A stretch of 64,000 bases of DNA, from the NCBI RefSeq assembly GCF_001667145.1, contig NZ_LZIF01000083.1, positions 124,001 through 188,000 on the forward strand, in the 5' to 3' direction. Positions 9,630 to 16,902 of this stretch are shown here, piece by piece (the stretch's first letter is position 1; each line of letters opens with the position of its first letter). The notes under the pieces are model-generated. The model was given only the letters and a program-made list of their open reading frames with translations, was not told the DNA's origin and ran no database searches. This DNA comes from Mycobacterium sp. 852002-51971_SCH5477799-a. GTDB taxonomy: Bacteria; Actinomycetota; Actinomycetes; Mycobacteriales; Mycobacteriaceae. Position numbers and translations under genes: made by a program.

Positions 9630-9745
9630 AAGGCGTTGATGGGCTTCCCACACCGGGCCGGCCCGAAGAGCCGGTGCGAATCCGACGCGGTCCCGCCACG
9701 GTGATCTCCTTGCACCCGAGAAAGCCGGATACTCGCCGTCGGCGC
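9630..9745 (+). promoter_or_regulatory. cobalamin riboswitch (compact form)
   Basis: Two conserved blocks of the B12 riboswitch are present on the plus strand. The first is at about 9669-9704: GCCGGTGCGAATCCGACGCG followed by GTCCCGCCACGGTGA, the P4-P6 core. The second, the B12 box, is at about 9719-9737: GAAAGCCGGATACTCGCCG. Only about 15 bases separate them, so the large P7-P11 side arm of classical adenosylcobalamin riboswitches is missing, as in short class II forms. The 5' limit is approximate; a candidate closing strand is GGCG near 9632. The gene downstream starts at 9812, leaving about 65 nt for an expression platform. It should repress the FhuF-like gene when cobalamin is plentiful. 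Confidence 0.87.
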
Positions 9746-9811
9746 TTCTCCGGGACAGCGGGGCCCACGACAACCGGGGCGCGCACTTCCCCAAGAGGCG
9801 GTCGCAAAACG

Positions 9812-10477
9812 ATGGACATCTCCACCGAGCTGGCCGAGATAGCTTCCTACGGAGGATTTTTCGCGCTAACCGTGGGTGGTGACGCGGCGGGATGGCACCC
9901 GGTCGGGCGGTCCTACGCCGACGGCTGCGCCGACCTGATCGACGCCACCGTCCGGCGCTACCGCACGAAGGAGGTGCGGATCGGCGCCTCGCTGGTTCAC
10001 CTCGGTCACGCCACCCGGTTGTGGTCACCGGTGCTCGCGTGCGCGGTAGGTCACGGCGTGCTGCCCGACCTCGATGACCTGCAACGCGCCGATAGCGGCC
10101 CGCAGCTACGGCTGCCCCATCCCGCCGGGGAATCCGTCACCTCACCCACGCCCGAGGCGCTGTATCGCATCGTGGTGACCGAACACATGCGGCCGCTGGC
10201 CGCTGGCCTTCCGGTCAAGCTGGCACCCGCCCTGCTCGCCGGCAACGTCGCCTCCGCGCTGGTCGGTGCCGCGCAGGCCCTGCTTGCGGCGCGGCCCGAC
10301 CTGCGGCCGGTGATCGTGCAGACGACCCGGTCGCTGCTGGGCACCGGCATGATGGCCGGATCCGGTGCCCTCACCGGCCCGCAGCTGGCCTTCAGGCGCC
10401 ACAGCTGCTGCCTTTTTTACCGTCTGCCCGAGAGTTCGTTGTGCGGCGACTGCGGGCTGCACCGGACGCGGCGGTAG
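9812..10477 (+). CDS. FhuF-like (2Fe-2S)-binding reductase under B12 control
   Basis: A 221-residue cytosolic protein. Its C-terminus carries the FhuF signature C-C-x10-C-x2-C: Cys199, Cys200, Cys211 and Cys214 in SCCLFYRLPESSLCGDC. In FhuF these cysteines hold an unusual [2Fe-2S] cluster used to reduce Fe(III)-siderophores and release iron. The rest is Ala/Leu-rich and only loosely FhuF-like. The ATG at 9812 follows AGAGGCGG, a plausible ribosome site; the frame is open back to 9674 but that part overlaps the riboswitch. Because the leader is a cobalamin riboswitch, I infer that the substrate may be a corrinoid or that the protein works in B12 acquisition, not ordinary iron reduction. No counterpart sits here in M. 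tuberculosis, so the gene looks acquired or lost by lineage. Confidence 0.8.
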   Translation: MDISTELAEIASYGGFFALTVGGDAAGWHPVGRSYADGCADLIDATVRRYRTKEVRIGASLVHLGHATRLWSPVLACAVGHGVLPDLDDLQRADSGPQLRLPHPAGESVTSPTPEALYRIVVTEHMRPLAAGLPVKLAPALLAGNVASALVGAAQALLAARPDLRPVIVQTTRSLLGTGMMAGSGALTGPQLAFRRHSCCLFYRLPESSLCGDCGLHRTRR

Positions 10478-10533
10478 GCGATCGGACGACGCGGGCGTCG
10501 TTTGGCGTCGTCGTGTCCGGGTACGTGACCGGC

Positions 10534-11160
10534 ATGTCCTCAGCCGCAACGCAATCCTTGCGCGCCATCGCCCTGGTCTGCTCGTTGAAGAAAAGCCCGG
10601 CGCCGTCCAGCAGCGAGCTGCTGGCCGACCAGTTGCTCGATGAGCTGCGAAGGGCGGGCGTCGAGGGTGAGAAGGTGCGGTGCGTCGACCTGGCCCTGTT
10701 GCCGGGCGTCGAAGCCGACATGGGGCCGGGCGATGAGTGGCCGGGGCTGTTGGACAAGATCAAGGCGGCCGACATCGTCATCGTGTCGACGCCTACCTGG
10801 GTCGGTCACATGTCCAGCGTGGCGCAGCGCGTGCTGGAGCGCCTCGACGCCGAGCTGTCCGACACGGACGACAACGGAAGGCCGCGGATGGTGGGCAAGG
10901 TGGCCCTGGCCGCGGTCGTGGGCAACGAGGACGGCGCCCACAAGATCGTCGCCGACCTGTTTCAGGCGCTCAACGACATCGGATTCTCGATCGCTGCGCA
11001 GGGATGCACCTATTGGAACGGCGAGGCCATGCAGGGCACGGACTACACCGACCTGGACGACGTGCCGGACGCCGTCGCATCCGCTACCGGCAATGCGGTC
11101 CGCAACGCCGTGCACCTCGCCGCGGTGTTGCGGCAGAACACTTACCCGGCATACGAATAG
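10534..11160 (+). CDS. flavodoxin-like NAD(P)H-dependent oxidoreductase
   Basis: A 208-residue Rossmann-like flavoprotein of the FMN-reductase/flavodoxin superfamily. Visible family features are an N-terminal strand with ALVCSLKKSPAPSSS (phosphate-binding loop for FMN), ADIVIVSTPTWVGHMSS (isoalloxazine loop, the T-P-x-W pattern) and a later VGKVALAAVVGNEDGAH. The start is the ATG at 10534; the frame continues upstream into the FhuF-like gene. It lies 56 bp downstream of that gene on the same strand and is likely co-transcribed, so it may supply electrons to the Fe-S protein or directly to a corrinoid. The 3' end meets the convergent DUF3046 gene with a 10-bp gap. Confidence 0.8.
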   Translation: MSSAATQSLRAIALVCSLKKSPAPSSSELLADQLLDELRRAGVEGEKVRCVDLALLPGVEADMGPGDEWPGLLDKIKAADIVIVSTPTWVGHMSSVAQRVLERLDAELSDTDDNGRPRMVGKVALAAVVGNEDGAHKIVADLFQALNDIGFSIAAQGCTYWNGEAMQGTDYTDLDDVPDAVASATGNAVRNAVHLAAVLRQNTYPAYE

Positions 11161-11170
11161 CGCGCGGCGC

Positions 11171-11377
11171 TCACCACTGCTCCCGGGGCACATCGAAGTC
11201 CACACACAACGCACGCCAGACGTCGCGGGGCTCGATGCCCGCCTCGATGGCTTGAGCGGCCGTGCGTCCGTCGAAGCCGGTCAGCACGTGATCCACCAGC
11301 ACCGAGGACCCATAGGTGGTGCCGAAGCGCAGAACTACCCGCTCGTGAAACTCCGTTAGCCGCACGCCAGTCAACAT
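11171..11377 (-). CDS. DUF3046 protein (Rv2738c-like)
   Basis: A 68-residue small protein beginning MLTGVRLTEFHERV and ending DFDVPREQW, orthologous to M. tuberculosis Rv2738c, normally directly downstream of the recA region. The ATG at 11377-11375 gives the same length as the orthologue; a GTG at 11365 is an alternative. It contains a conserved run SVLVDHVLTGFDGRTAAQAI, plausibly helical. Function unknown. Here it is separated from recA by the riboswitch-FhuF-flavodoxin insertion. Confidence 0.85.
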   Translation of the reverse strand: MLTGVRLTEFHERVVLRFGTTYGSSVLVDHVLTGFDGRTAAQAIEAGIEPRDVWRALCVDFDVPREQW

Positions 11378-11417
11378 ACCCAGCCCGCGCAGGACAGACA
11401 CCCGAGCCCGCAGCCCG

Positions 11418-11690
11418 CTACCTCCAGCTGGCCGGCAGGTCGATGATGTGGTTGGGGCAGTCCTCCTGCGCCGCAATGGACATCACGTCGCGCGCGCGTT
11501 GGGCCGACATGGTGGCGCGCAACTGCATGAAGGCGTATTCGGCCGGCGCGAGCCCCTGTTGGGCGCCGGCCGGATCGTCCATCAACTGGCACGCCTGCTG
11601 TTCGTCGGGACTGTCGGCGTGCGCGACGGCCGCGCCGGCCAACGCCCCCGCCAGCAGGGTGCCGGCGGCGATTGTCGTGATGATCCTCAT
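11418..11690 (-). CDS. small secreted DUF732-type protein
   Basis: A 90-residue protein with a clear signal peptide (MRIITTIAAGTLLAGALAG, predicted cleavage after AVAHA around residue 25). The mature part of about 65 residues has two cysteines, in QQACQLMDD and QEDCPNH, likely a disulfide, and the helical pattern seen in the mycobacterial DUF732 family of small exported proteins. Function unknown. It lies between the DUF3046 and glycosyltransferase genes, all on the minus strand, with a 49-bp gap from the glycosyltransferase stop. Confidence 0.8.
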   Translation of the reverse strand: MRIITTIAAGTLLAGALAGAAVAHADSPDEQQACQLMDDPAGAQQGLAPAEYAFMQLRATMSAQRARDVMSIAAQEDCPNHIIDLPASWR

Positions 11691-11739
11691 CGGCTGCCTC
11701 CCGCCGAAGCATAAGGCGCCGGGACGGGAGCACTGCGGA

Positions 11740-12906
11740 TCATCCGGTCACCGCGAGCGCGTCGCGGCACACCCGGACCGGATCGGCGACGTCGGCGATG
11801 CCGCCCGCTGCCGTCTGCGCCGCCGCCCGGTAGCGGGGCGACGACAGCACCTCGTTGACGGCGGCCACCAGCGCGTCGGCGGTCAGCGGCCGGATCAGGC
11901 GCGCGCTGCCCTGGCGCAGCACCCGGTTCGCGATCTCCCACTGGTCGCCGCCGCCGGGCACCACCACGAGCGGCACGCCGGCCAGCAGCGTCTTGGCCAC
12001 CATGCCGTGGCCGCCGCCGCAGATCACCAGGTCGGCATGCGCCAACAACGCGTCCTGACGTCCCAGCCCGACCGTCGCCCACGGCGGCACGGTCAGTTCC
12101 GGTCCATCCAGCCGCGAGACCAGCAGGCGCGAGCCCGCCGGCAGGGTCTCCCCCGGCGTCAAACACTCCAAGGCGACCTCGGCGAGGCCCTCGGTCCCGA
12201 TCACGGCGGTCGAGGGCGCGATGACCACCACCGGCCCGGAGCCCGCCGGGACCTCGAGGATCCGGTCGGTCGGCTCGAAATGCAGCGGCCCGACGACGAC
12301 GGCCTCGGCGGGCCAGTCGGGGCGGGGTACTTCCAGTGCGGGCAGCGTCGCGATCAGCCGCCGCAGCGGCCCGGGGTCGCGCGCCGGCAGCCCGATTTCG
12401 ACGCGCGCGTCCGCGCGCTGCTGCAGGCCGGTGCGCACGGATCGCGCCGTGAGCGCGCGCATCGTGGCGTCGCGCAGCCGGCCCCGGATGCCGGCACCCG
12501 GTGCCAGCCCGCTGCCTATCGGCGGCAACCCTTTCGACGGCAGGTACAGCGGGTGCGGGTTGAGTTCGATCCACGGGATACCCAGCAGTTCGGCGGCCAT
12601 GCCACCGCCGGCGGTGATGACGTCCGACACCACCAAGTCGGGCGCCAGTTCGCGCAGCGCGGGCACGTTGAGCACGGCCATCCGCGCGGCGCGCCGGTGG
12701 ATTCTGGCCCCGGCGTCGACGTCGTCGTCGGTGGCTACCAGCCCGTCCAACGCGGCGGCGTCGATGCCGGCGCCGCGGGCGGTGTCGAGCCATTCGGCGC
12801 CGGTGAACAGCGTGGGCTCATCGCCGGCCTCGGCGAAGCGCCGGCACAGCGCGATCGCCGGGAATGAATGCCCGGGATCCGGCCCGGCGACGACGGCGAC
12901 ACGCAT
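11740..12906 (-). CDS. MGT/UGT-family glycosyltransferase (Rv2739c-like)
   Basis: A 388-residue GT-B fold enzyme, the same length as M. tuberculosis Rv2739c. The N-terminus MRVAVVAGPDPGHSFPA is the usual acceptor-domain start, and the C-terminal nucleotide-sugar site is visible as CGGGHGMVAKTLLAGVPLVV followed by GGDQWEIANRV, resembling the UGT signature H-G-x(n)-G-x-P-x(n)-D-Q. The acceptor is unknown; relatives glycosylate lipids, antibiotics or flavonoids. The start is the ATG at 12906-12904, just 50 bp from the divergent ephG gene. Confidence 0.88.
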   Translation of the reverse strand: MRVAVVAGPDPGHSFPAIALCRRFAEAGDEPTLFTGAEWLDTARGAGIDAAALDGLVATDDDVDAGARIHRRAARMAVLNVPALRELAPDLVVSDVITAGGGMAAELLGIPWIELNPHPLYLPSKGLPPIGSGLAPGAGIRGRLRDATMRALTARSVRTGLQQRADARVEIGLPARDPGPLRRLIATLPALEVPRPDWPAEAVVVGPLHFEPTDRILEVPAGSGPVVVIAPSTAVIGTEGLAEVALECLTPGETLPAGSRLLVSRLDGPELTVPPWATVGLGRQDALLAHADLVICGGGHGMVAKTLLAGVPLVVVPGGGDQWEIANRVLRQGSARLIRPLTADALVAAVNEVLSSPRYRAAAQTAAGGIADVADPVRVCRDALAVTG

Positions 12907-12956
12907 CGTGCTTACCCTGCCACAGCGCCCGATTGCCACGCGCCTACGCTGGCAAG

Positions 12957-13388
12957 ATGACCGAGCTAACTGGCACAACCGTTGCGAACACCCGTACGGT
13001 CGAAGGTTTTCTGTACGCCCTGCAGGACGCGGACTACGACGCCGCCGACGCCGCGCTGGCCGACGACCTCGTCTATGAAAACGTCGGCCTGCCCACCATC
13101 CGCGGCCGGGCCCGGGCCATGAAGCTGTTCCGCCAGATGGAGGGCCGCGCCGCCTTCGAGGTGAAGATCCATCGCATCGCGGCCGACGGCGGCGCGGTGC
13201 TCACCGAACGCACCGACGCGCTGATCTTCGGCCCGCTGCGGCTGCAGTTCTGGGTGTGCGGCGTGTTCGAAGTGCAGAACGGGCGAATCACGTTGTGGCG
13301 GGACTACTTCGACTTCTTCGACATGCTCAAGGCCACCGCGCGCGGTCTGGCGGCGCTGCTGCTGCCGTCGCTCAAAGCGTCGTTCTAG
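12957..13388 (+). CDS. ephG: limonene-1,2-epoxide hydrolase family protein
   Basis: A 143-residue protein of the SnoaL-like/limonene epoxide hydrolase fold, orthologous to M. tuberculosis EphG (Rv2740), which hydrolyses lipid or steroid epoxides. The Asp-Arg-Asp catalytic arrangement is represented by ERTDAL and LWRDYFD in the second half, with YENVG earlier lining the pocket. The ATG at 12957 is chosen because the longer open frame overlaps the divergent glycosyltransferase. In M. tuberculosis PE_PGRS47 lies beyond this gene; it is absent here and ephG converges directly on pspM with a 39-bp gap. Confidence 0.9.
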   Translation: MTELTGTTVANTRTVEGFLYALQDADYDAADAALADDLVYENVGLPTIRGRARAMKLFRQMEGRAAFEVKIHRIAADGGAVLTERTDALIFGPLRLQFWVCGVFEVQNGRITLWRDYFDFFDMLKATARGLAALLLPSLKASF

Positions 13389-13427
13389 CAAGGCGATTCG
13401 CGGGACACGCCGGTGAGTCCGGAAAGG

Positions 13428-14231
13428 CTAGCCTGTCCCGCGTAATCCGCCGAGTTCGTCGAACGCCTGCGCCCAACCGACCAGGCGATCCGTCGCGTCG
13501 GCCAGCTCGGCGCGATACTGCTGCGACGCGGCCATTCCGTCGCCTTGCGCCGAGGACACCAATTGCGCTGCCGCGGTGACCATTTCGTTGTATTGGCGGA
13601 CACCGGCGGACAGCTGCGCGGTGAACGCGTTGATGGTGGGCACCAGATACGACCGCGATTGCTCACTGGCCTGCGCCGCCCGTTCCATCGACACGACCTG
13701 CGCGGCGGTGGACGCCATCGCCGCCGAGGTCCTGGCGGCGGCCGCGGTCAGGTCGCGGATCTCCGCGGCCGGCAACATCGCGCCCCGCTCGATCACGGCC
13801 ACCAACGACGTGAAGCCACGCTCCGAGGCGCCCAGCGCGTACATCGCCGGGCGCGCCGCCGAACCCGGCGGCGGCAGCCGGCGTGCGCCGGCGGTCCGGG
13901 GTGTCGGCAACGGCTCGGACCGCAGCCAGCGATAGCGCAGCAGCAACAGCGTCGCCGGGATGGCCAGGAAAACCGCCACGCCCCCGGTGATTTCCAGCAG
14001 CAATGCGAACCAGCCCCAGGCCGCGAGCAGCATGGTCACCGCCGCCCAGAACACGCATCCGGCGCTGAAGATCAGGCCCCACCGCAGCGCTCGGCGACGG
14101 CGGCGCAGCTGGCGTGCGCGCGGATCCGCGACCGCGCTGATCCGGCGGGCCACCAGGTCGGAAAGGTCGGCGGCGGTGGCCAGCCCGCGGTGCAGCAGCG
14201 CGCGCCACGGACCGGGCCGCGACGCTTTCAC
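13428..14231 (-). CDS. pspM: phage-shock envelope stress protein PspM
   Basis: A 267-residue membrane protein orthologous to Rv2743c, the mycobacterial PspM that anchors PspA to the membrane during envelope stress. After a basic N-terminus with RQLRRRRRALRW, two adjacent transmembrane helices are seen: GLIFSAGCVFWAAVTMLLA and FALLLEITGGVAVFLAIPAT. The long C-terminal part is Ala-rich and helical (TAAAARTSAAMASTAAQVV), probably a coiled coil. The start is the GTG at 14231-14229, 16 bp after the pspA stop, consistent with the clgR-pspA-pspM operon. No pspN (Rv2742c) follows; ephG begins 39 bp beyond the stop. Confidence 0.9.
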   Translation of the reverse strand: MKASRPGPWRALLHRGLATAADLSDLVARRISAVADPRARQLRRRRRALRWGLIFSAGCVFWAAVTMLLAAWGWFALLLEITGGVAVFLAIPATLLLLRYRWLRSEPLPTPRTAGARRLPPPGSAARPAMYALGASERGFTSLVAVIERGAMLPAAEIRDLTAAAARTSAAMASTAAQVVSMERAAQASEQSRSYLVPTINAFTAQLSAGVRQYNEMVTAAAQLVSSAQGDGMAASQQYRAELADATDRLVGWAQAFDELGGLRGTG

Positions 14232-14247
14232 CGCAACGACACTTCGA

Positions 14248-15075
14248 CTACTGGCCAAGCGGCTTCTCGGTGACCGGGCCGCCCGCGCTTTCCGCGGGCG
14301 CAGGAGTGGGCGGGGTGGTCCCCGCGGCCGGCGTCCCACCGGTCGGCAAGGCCTCCCCGCGCATCGAGGCGCGGATCTGCTCGAGCCGGGAATGGCCGGC
14401 CATCTGGACGCCGGCCTGCTGGACCTCGAGCATCCGGCCCTGCACCGAACCCTGCGCGAGCTCGGCGGCCCCGATCGCGTTGGCATACCGCCGCTCGATC
14501 TTGTCGCGCACCTCTTCGAGGCTGGGGACGTTGCCGGGGGCGGCGAGATCGCTCATCGACTGCAGCGAAGCGCTCACCTGCTCCTGCATCTTGGCCTGCT
14601 CGAGCTGGCTGAGCAGCTTGGTGCGCTCGGCGATCTTCTGCTGCAGCACCATGGCGTTCTGCTCAACCGCCTTCTTGGCCTGCGCGGCCGCGCCCAGTGC
14701 CTGGTCGTGCAGCGTTTTGAGGTCTTCGACGCTCTGCTCGGCGGTCACCAGCTGGGCGGCGAACGCCTCCGCGGCGTTGTTGTATTCGGTGGCCTTCGCG
14801 GCGTCACCGGACGCGGTCGCCTGATCGGCCAGCGTCAACGCCTGACGGACGTTGACCTGCAGCTTCTCCACGTCCGCCAGCTGACGGTTCAGCCGCATCT
14901 CCAGTTGCCGCTGGTTGCCGATGACCTGCGCGGCCTGCTGCGTCAGCGCCTGATGCGTGCGTTGCGCTTCCTCGATGGCCTGCTGGATCTGGACTTTGGG
15001 GTCGGCGTGCTCGTCGATCTTGGCGTTGAACAGCGCCGCAAGGTACTTCCACGCCTTGACGAACGGATTGGCCAT
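14248..15075 (-). CDS. pspA: PspA/35-kDa antigen, ESCRT-III-like envelope stress protein
   Basis: A 275-residue PspA/Vipp1-family protein, nearly identical to M. tuberculosis Rv2744c. The body is a long helical hairpin ([20 protein letters not shown] onward) that assembles into membrane-remodelling rods; the N-terminal [16 protein letters not shown] is amphipathic and binds lipid. The C-terminal 30 residues are low-complexity Pro/Gly/Thr. It stabilises the envelope and is thought to sequester the activator ClgR, giving feedback. The ATG at 15075 lies 133 bp downstream of the clgR stop. Confidence 0.96.
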   Translation of the reverse strand: MANPFVKAWKYLAALFNAKIDEHADPKVQIQQAIEEAQRTHQALTQQAAQVIGNQRQLEMRLNRQLADVEKLQVNVRQALTLADQATASGDAAKATEYNNAAEAFAAQLVTAEQSVEDLKTLHDQALGAAAQAKKAVEQNAMVLQQKIAERTKLLSQLEQAKMQEQVSASLQSMSDLAAPGNVPSLEEVRDKIERRYANAIGAAELAQGSVQGRMLEVQQAGVQMAGHSRLEQIRASMRGEALPTGGTPAAGTTPPTPAPAESAGGPVTEKPLGQ

Positions 15076-15208
15076 GAGTTAGCTCCACCTTCGCTTCTGA
15101 GGATCCGGATGGTCCCCGGATGGGCCGCAACGGGCTCTGCGTCTGTCGCTCAATTTAACGGGTCGGCGCCGATCGCCCCACCCCTTACACGGGATCGGTG
15201 TCCGCCGC

Positions 15209-15523
15209 TCAGGCCAGCGCCAACGACCCAACCGGCGGAATGACGACCTTGATGCTGGTGCTGGCCGCCCCGTCCGCGGGCGCACGCTCCCCGCTGGCCA
15301 TCCGCTCGCCGGCGTGGATGAGGACCGACGACAACGGGACGTCCAGCGCGTCGCAGATCGCGTTCAGCAGCTCGCTGGACGGCTCCTTGCGGCCGCGCTC
15401 CACCTCGGACAGGTATCCGAGGCTCACCCGCGCCGAATCGGACACCTCGCGCAGCGTCCTGCCCTGTGTCGTGCGGGCCTCGCGCAGCACGTCGCCGATG
15501 ACCTCGCGCACCAATGGCGGCAT
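15209..15523 (-). CDS. clgR: transcriptional activator ClgR
   Basis: A 104-residue XRE-type helix-turn-helix protein. The HTH spans about residues 20-45 ([20 protein letters not shown]) followed by [12 protein letters not shown], characteristic of ClgR. ClgR activates clp protease, htrA-like and psp genes during envelope or redox stress and is itself degraded by ClpP1P2; the C-terminus here ends in SLALA, a plausible Clp degron like the M. tuberculosis SLAVA end. The ATG at 15523 has a strong AAGGAGG ribosome site. A SigE-type promoter lies about 75 bp upstream. Confidence 0.95.
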   Translation of the reverse strand: MPPLVREVIGDVLREARTTQGRTLREVSDSARVSLGYLSEVERGRKEPSSELLNAICDALDVPLSSVLIHAGERMASGERAPADGAASTSIKVVIPPVGSLALA

Positions 15524-15595
15524 CCCGCCCTCCTTCGTCCACTCGGCCCTGCGCGGCACGTACTCAGCTTGCCTCCGGCAGGGGCTCATTAGGTG

Positions 15596-15622
15596 AACGC
15601 GGCCGGCGGTGGTCTGGTTCCC
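15596..15622 (-). promoter_or_regulatory. SigE-type promoter of the clgR-psp operon
   Basis: On the minus strand: GGGAACC (15622-15616), 16 bases, then CGTT (15599-15596). This fits the mycobacterial SigE/SigH-type consensus GGGAACY-N15-16-CGTT. In M. tuberculosis clgR is known to be induced by SigE under surface stress. The element lies just after the pgsA3 stop codon, so clgR can be transcribed independently of pgsA3. Confidence 0.8.
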
Positions 15623-15639
15623 GATCGCTGCCGCCGGAA

Positions 15640-16230
15640 TCAGCCGGGCGTGCGGCGCACTTCCCGGACGGTCGAGACGACGTAGTCGATCCCCGTGATG
15701 ACGGTGAGCACGATCGCCGCGGCCATCACCACCGCCGCGGCCACCCGGAACGGTCCCGCCAGGGGCAGCACGAACAATCCGATGGCCAGCACCTGCACCA
15801 CGGTCTTGAGTTTGCCGCCCCAACTGGCCGGAATGACACCGCGACGAATGACGGCCAGCCGCAGCACGGTGACCCCGAATTCGCGGGCCAGGATCAGCAC
15901 CGTGACCCACCACGGCAGTTCACCGAGCATCGACAGCCCGATCAGCGCCGACCCCACCAGCGTCTTGTCCGCGATCGGATCGACGAACGCGCCGAATTCG
16001 GTCGCCATGCCGTAGTTGCGGGCCAGCAGGCCGTCCAGCCGATCGGTGATGCAGGCGGCCGCGAAAATCACGAAAGCCACCACCCGGAAACCGTTTTGGT
16101 GGCCGTCCCCGGCGAACAGGGCGAGCAGGAAAATCGGCACCAGGACGAGCCGCAACAGGGTCAGCGTGTTGGCCAGGTTGGCGATGTTTGCGCGGCCTGC
16201 CGCCGGACCCGTCTGCGGCTGCCCCGACAC
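15640..16230 (-). CDS. pgsA3: CDP-diacylglycerol--glycerol-3-phosphate 3-phosphatidyltransferase family protein
   Basis: A 196-residue membrane enzyme of the CDP-alcohol phosphotransferase family. The full motif D-G-x2-A-R-x8-G-x3-D-x3-D is present as [20 protein letters not shown] then IAD. It should make phosphatidylglycerophosphate (PG/cardiolipin branch) at the inner membrane, although in mycobacteria pgsA2/pgsA3 paralogues are less firmly assigned than pgsA1. About five hydrophobic helices are visible. The start is a GTG at 16230-16228, six bases after a TATTCT -10 box, so the transcript looks leaderless. Confidence 0.9.
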   Translation of the reverse strand: MSGQPQTGPAAGRANIANLANTLTLLRLVLVPIFLLALFAGDGHQNGFRVVAFVIFAAACITDRLDGLLARNYGMATEFGAFVDPIADKTLVGSALIGLSMLGELPWWVTVLILAREFGVTVLRLAVIRRGVIPASWGGKLKTVVQVLAIGLFVLPLAGPFRVAAAVVMAAAIVLTVITGIDYVVSTVREVRRTPG

Positions 16231-16236
16231 GGCAAC

Positions 16237-16281
16237 AGAATAACCGTTGACCAGCGCACCCGTTCGCGATGTCGATACTGT
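16237..16281. promoter_or_regulatory. divergent -10 elements for leaderless pgsA3 and argA
   Basis: On the minus strand TATTCT (16242-16237) lies six bases before the pgsA3 GTG. On the plus strand TACTGT (16276-16281) lies five bases before the argA GTG at 16287. Both fit TANNNT. This spacing puts transcription starts at or next to the start codons, the common mycobacterial leaderless layout. The two promoters share only 56 bp. Confidence 0.65.
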
Positions 16282-16286
16282 TAGCC

Positions 16287-16802
16287 GTGAGCAGAAGTCC
16301 GAAGCGCCCTCGGCCGCTCATTCGGCGCGCGCGAACCTCCGACGTGCCGGCCATCAAACACTTGGTCGACACCTATGCGGGAAAGATCCTGCTGGAGAAG
16401 AACCTCGTGACGTTGTATGAGGCCGTTCAGGAATTCTGGGTGGCCGAGCACGAGGGCCAGGTGGTCGGCTGCGGCGCGCTGCACGTGTTGTGGTCGGACC
16501 TCGGCGAGGTGCGCACCGTCGCGGTCAGCCCGGCGCTGACCGGCCACGGTATCGGCCACGCGATCGTCGACCGGCTGCTGGAAGTCGCCCGCGAGCTGCA
16601 GTTGAAGCGGCTGTTCGTGCTGACGTTCGAAACCGAGTTCTTCGCCAGGCATGGATTCACCGAGATCGAAGGCACGCCGGTCACCGCCGAGGTGTTCGAG
16701 GAGATGTGCCGCTCCTACGACATCGGTGTCGCCGAATTTCTGGACCTCAGCTACGTCAAACCGAACATCCTCGGCAACTCGCGGATGCTGCTGAGGCTGT
16801 GA
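16287..16802 (+). CDS. argA: amino-acid N-acetyltransferase (N-acetylglutamate synthase)
   Basis: A 171-residue GNAT-fold enzyme orthologous to M. tuberculosis ArgA (Rv2747), which acetylates L-glutamate or L-glutamine with acetyl-CoA to start arginine synthesis. The acetyl-CoA loop is seen in TVAVSPALTGHGIGHAIVDR, and the conserved arginine-pathway features GKILLEKNLVTLYEAVQEFW and FARHGFTEIEGTPVT are present. It is a short stand-alone acetyltransferase without the amino-acid kinase domain of enteric ArgA. The GTG at 16287 is favoured over 16269 because of the upstream -10 box and the orthologue's length. Confidence 0.92.
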   Translation: MSRSPKRPRPLIRRARTSDVPAIKHLVDTYAGKILLEKNLVTLYEAVQEFWVAEHEGQVVGCGALHVLWSDLGEVRTVAVSPALTGHGIGHAIVDRLLEVARELQLKRLFVLTFETEFFARHGFTEIEGTPVTAEVFEEMCRSYDIGVAEFLDLSYVKPNILGNSRMLLRL

Positions 16803-16812
16803 GGCTTTGACG

Positions 16813-16874
16813 CGCCGAGCGTGAACTGGCGGCGGGATTCGGGCCAGTTTTTCGCCTTGTGTTCACGCTCGGCG
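16813..16874. repeat. 62-bp palindromic element, copy A
   Basis: The ends are perfect inverted repeats: CGCCGAGCGTGAAC at the left and GTTCACGCTCGGCG at the right, with a second nested pair ACTGGC/GCCAGT inside. It sits between the convergent argA and ftsK genes, so a bidirectional terminator role is plausible. A 62-bp element at 61248-61309 aligns with it end to end without gaps at about 69 percent identity. Confidence 0.75.
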
Positions 16875-16902
16875 CTGGTCCCGATGGCGACCACGTTCAC
16901 AG

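Noticed and set aside
13389..13427. Hidden pspN (Rv2742c) between ephG and pspM
   Set aside because: Only 39 bp are available, and the overlapping frames show no PspN-like sequence.
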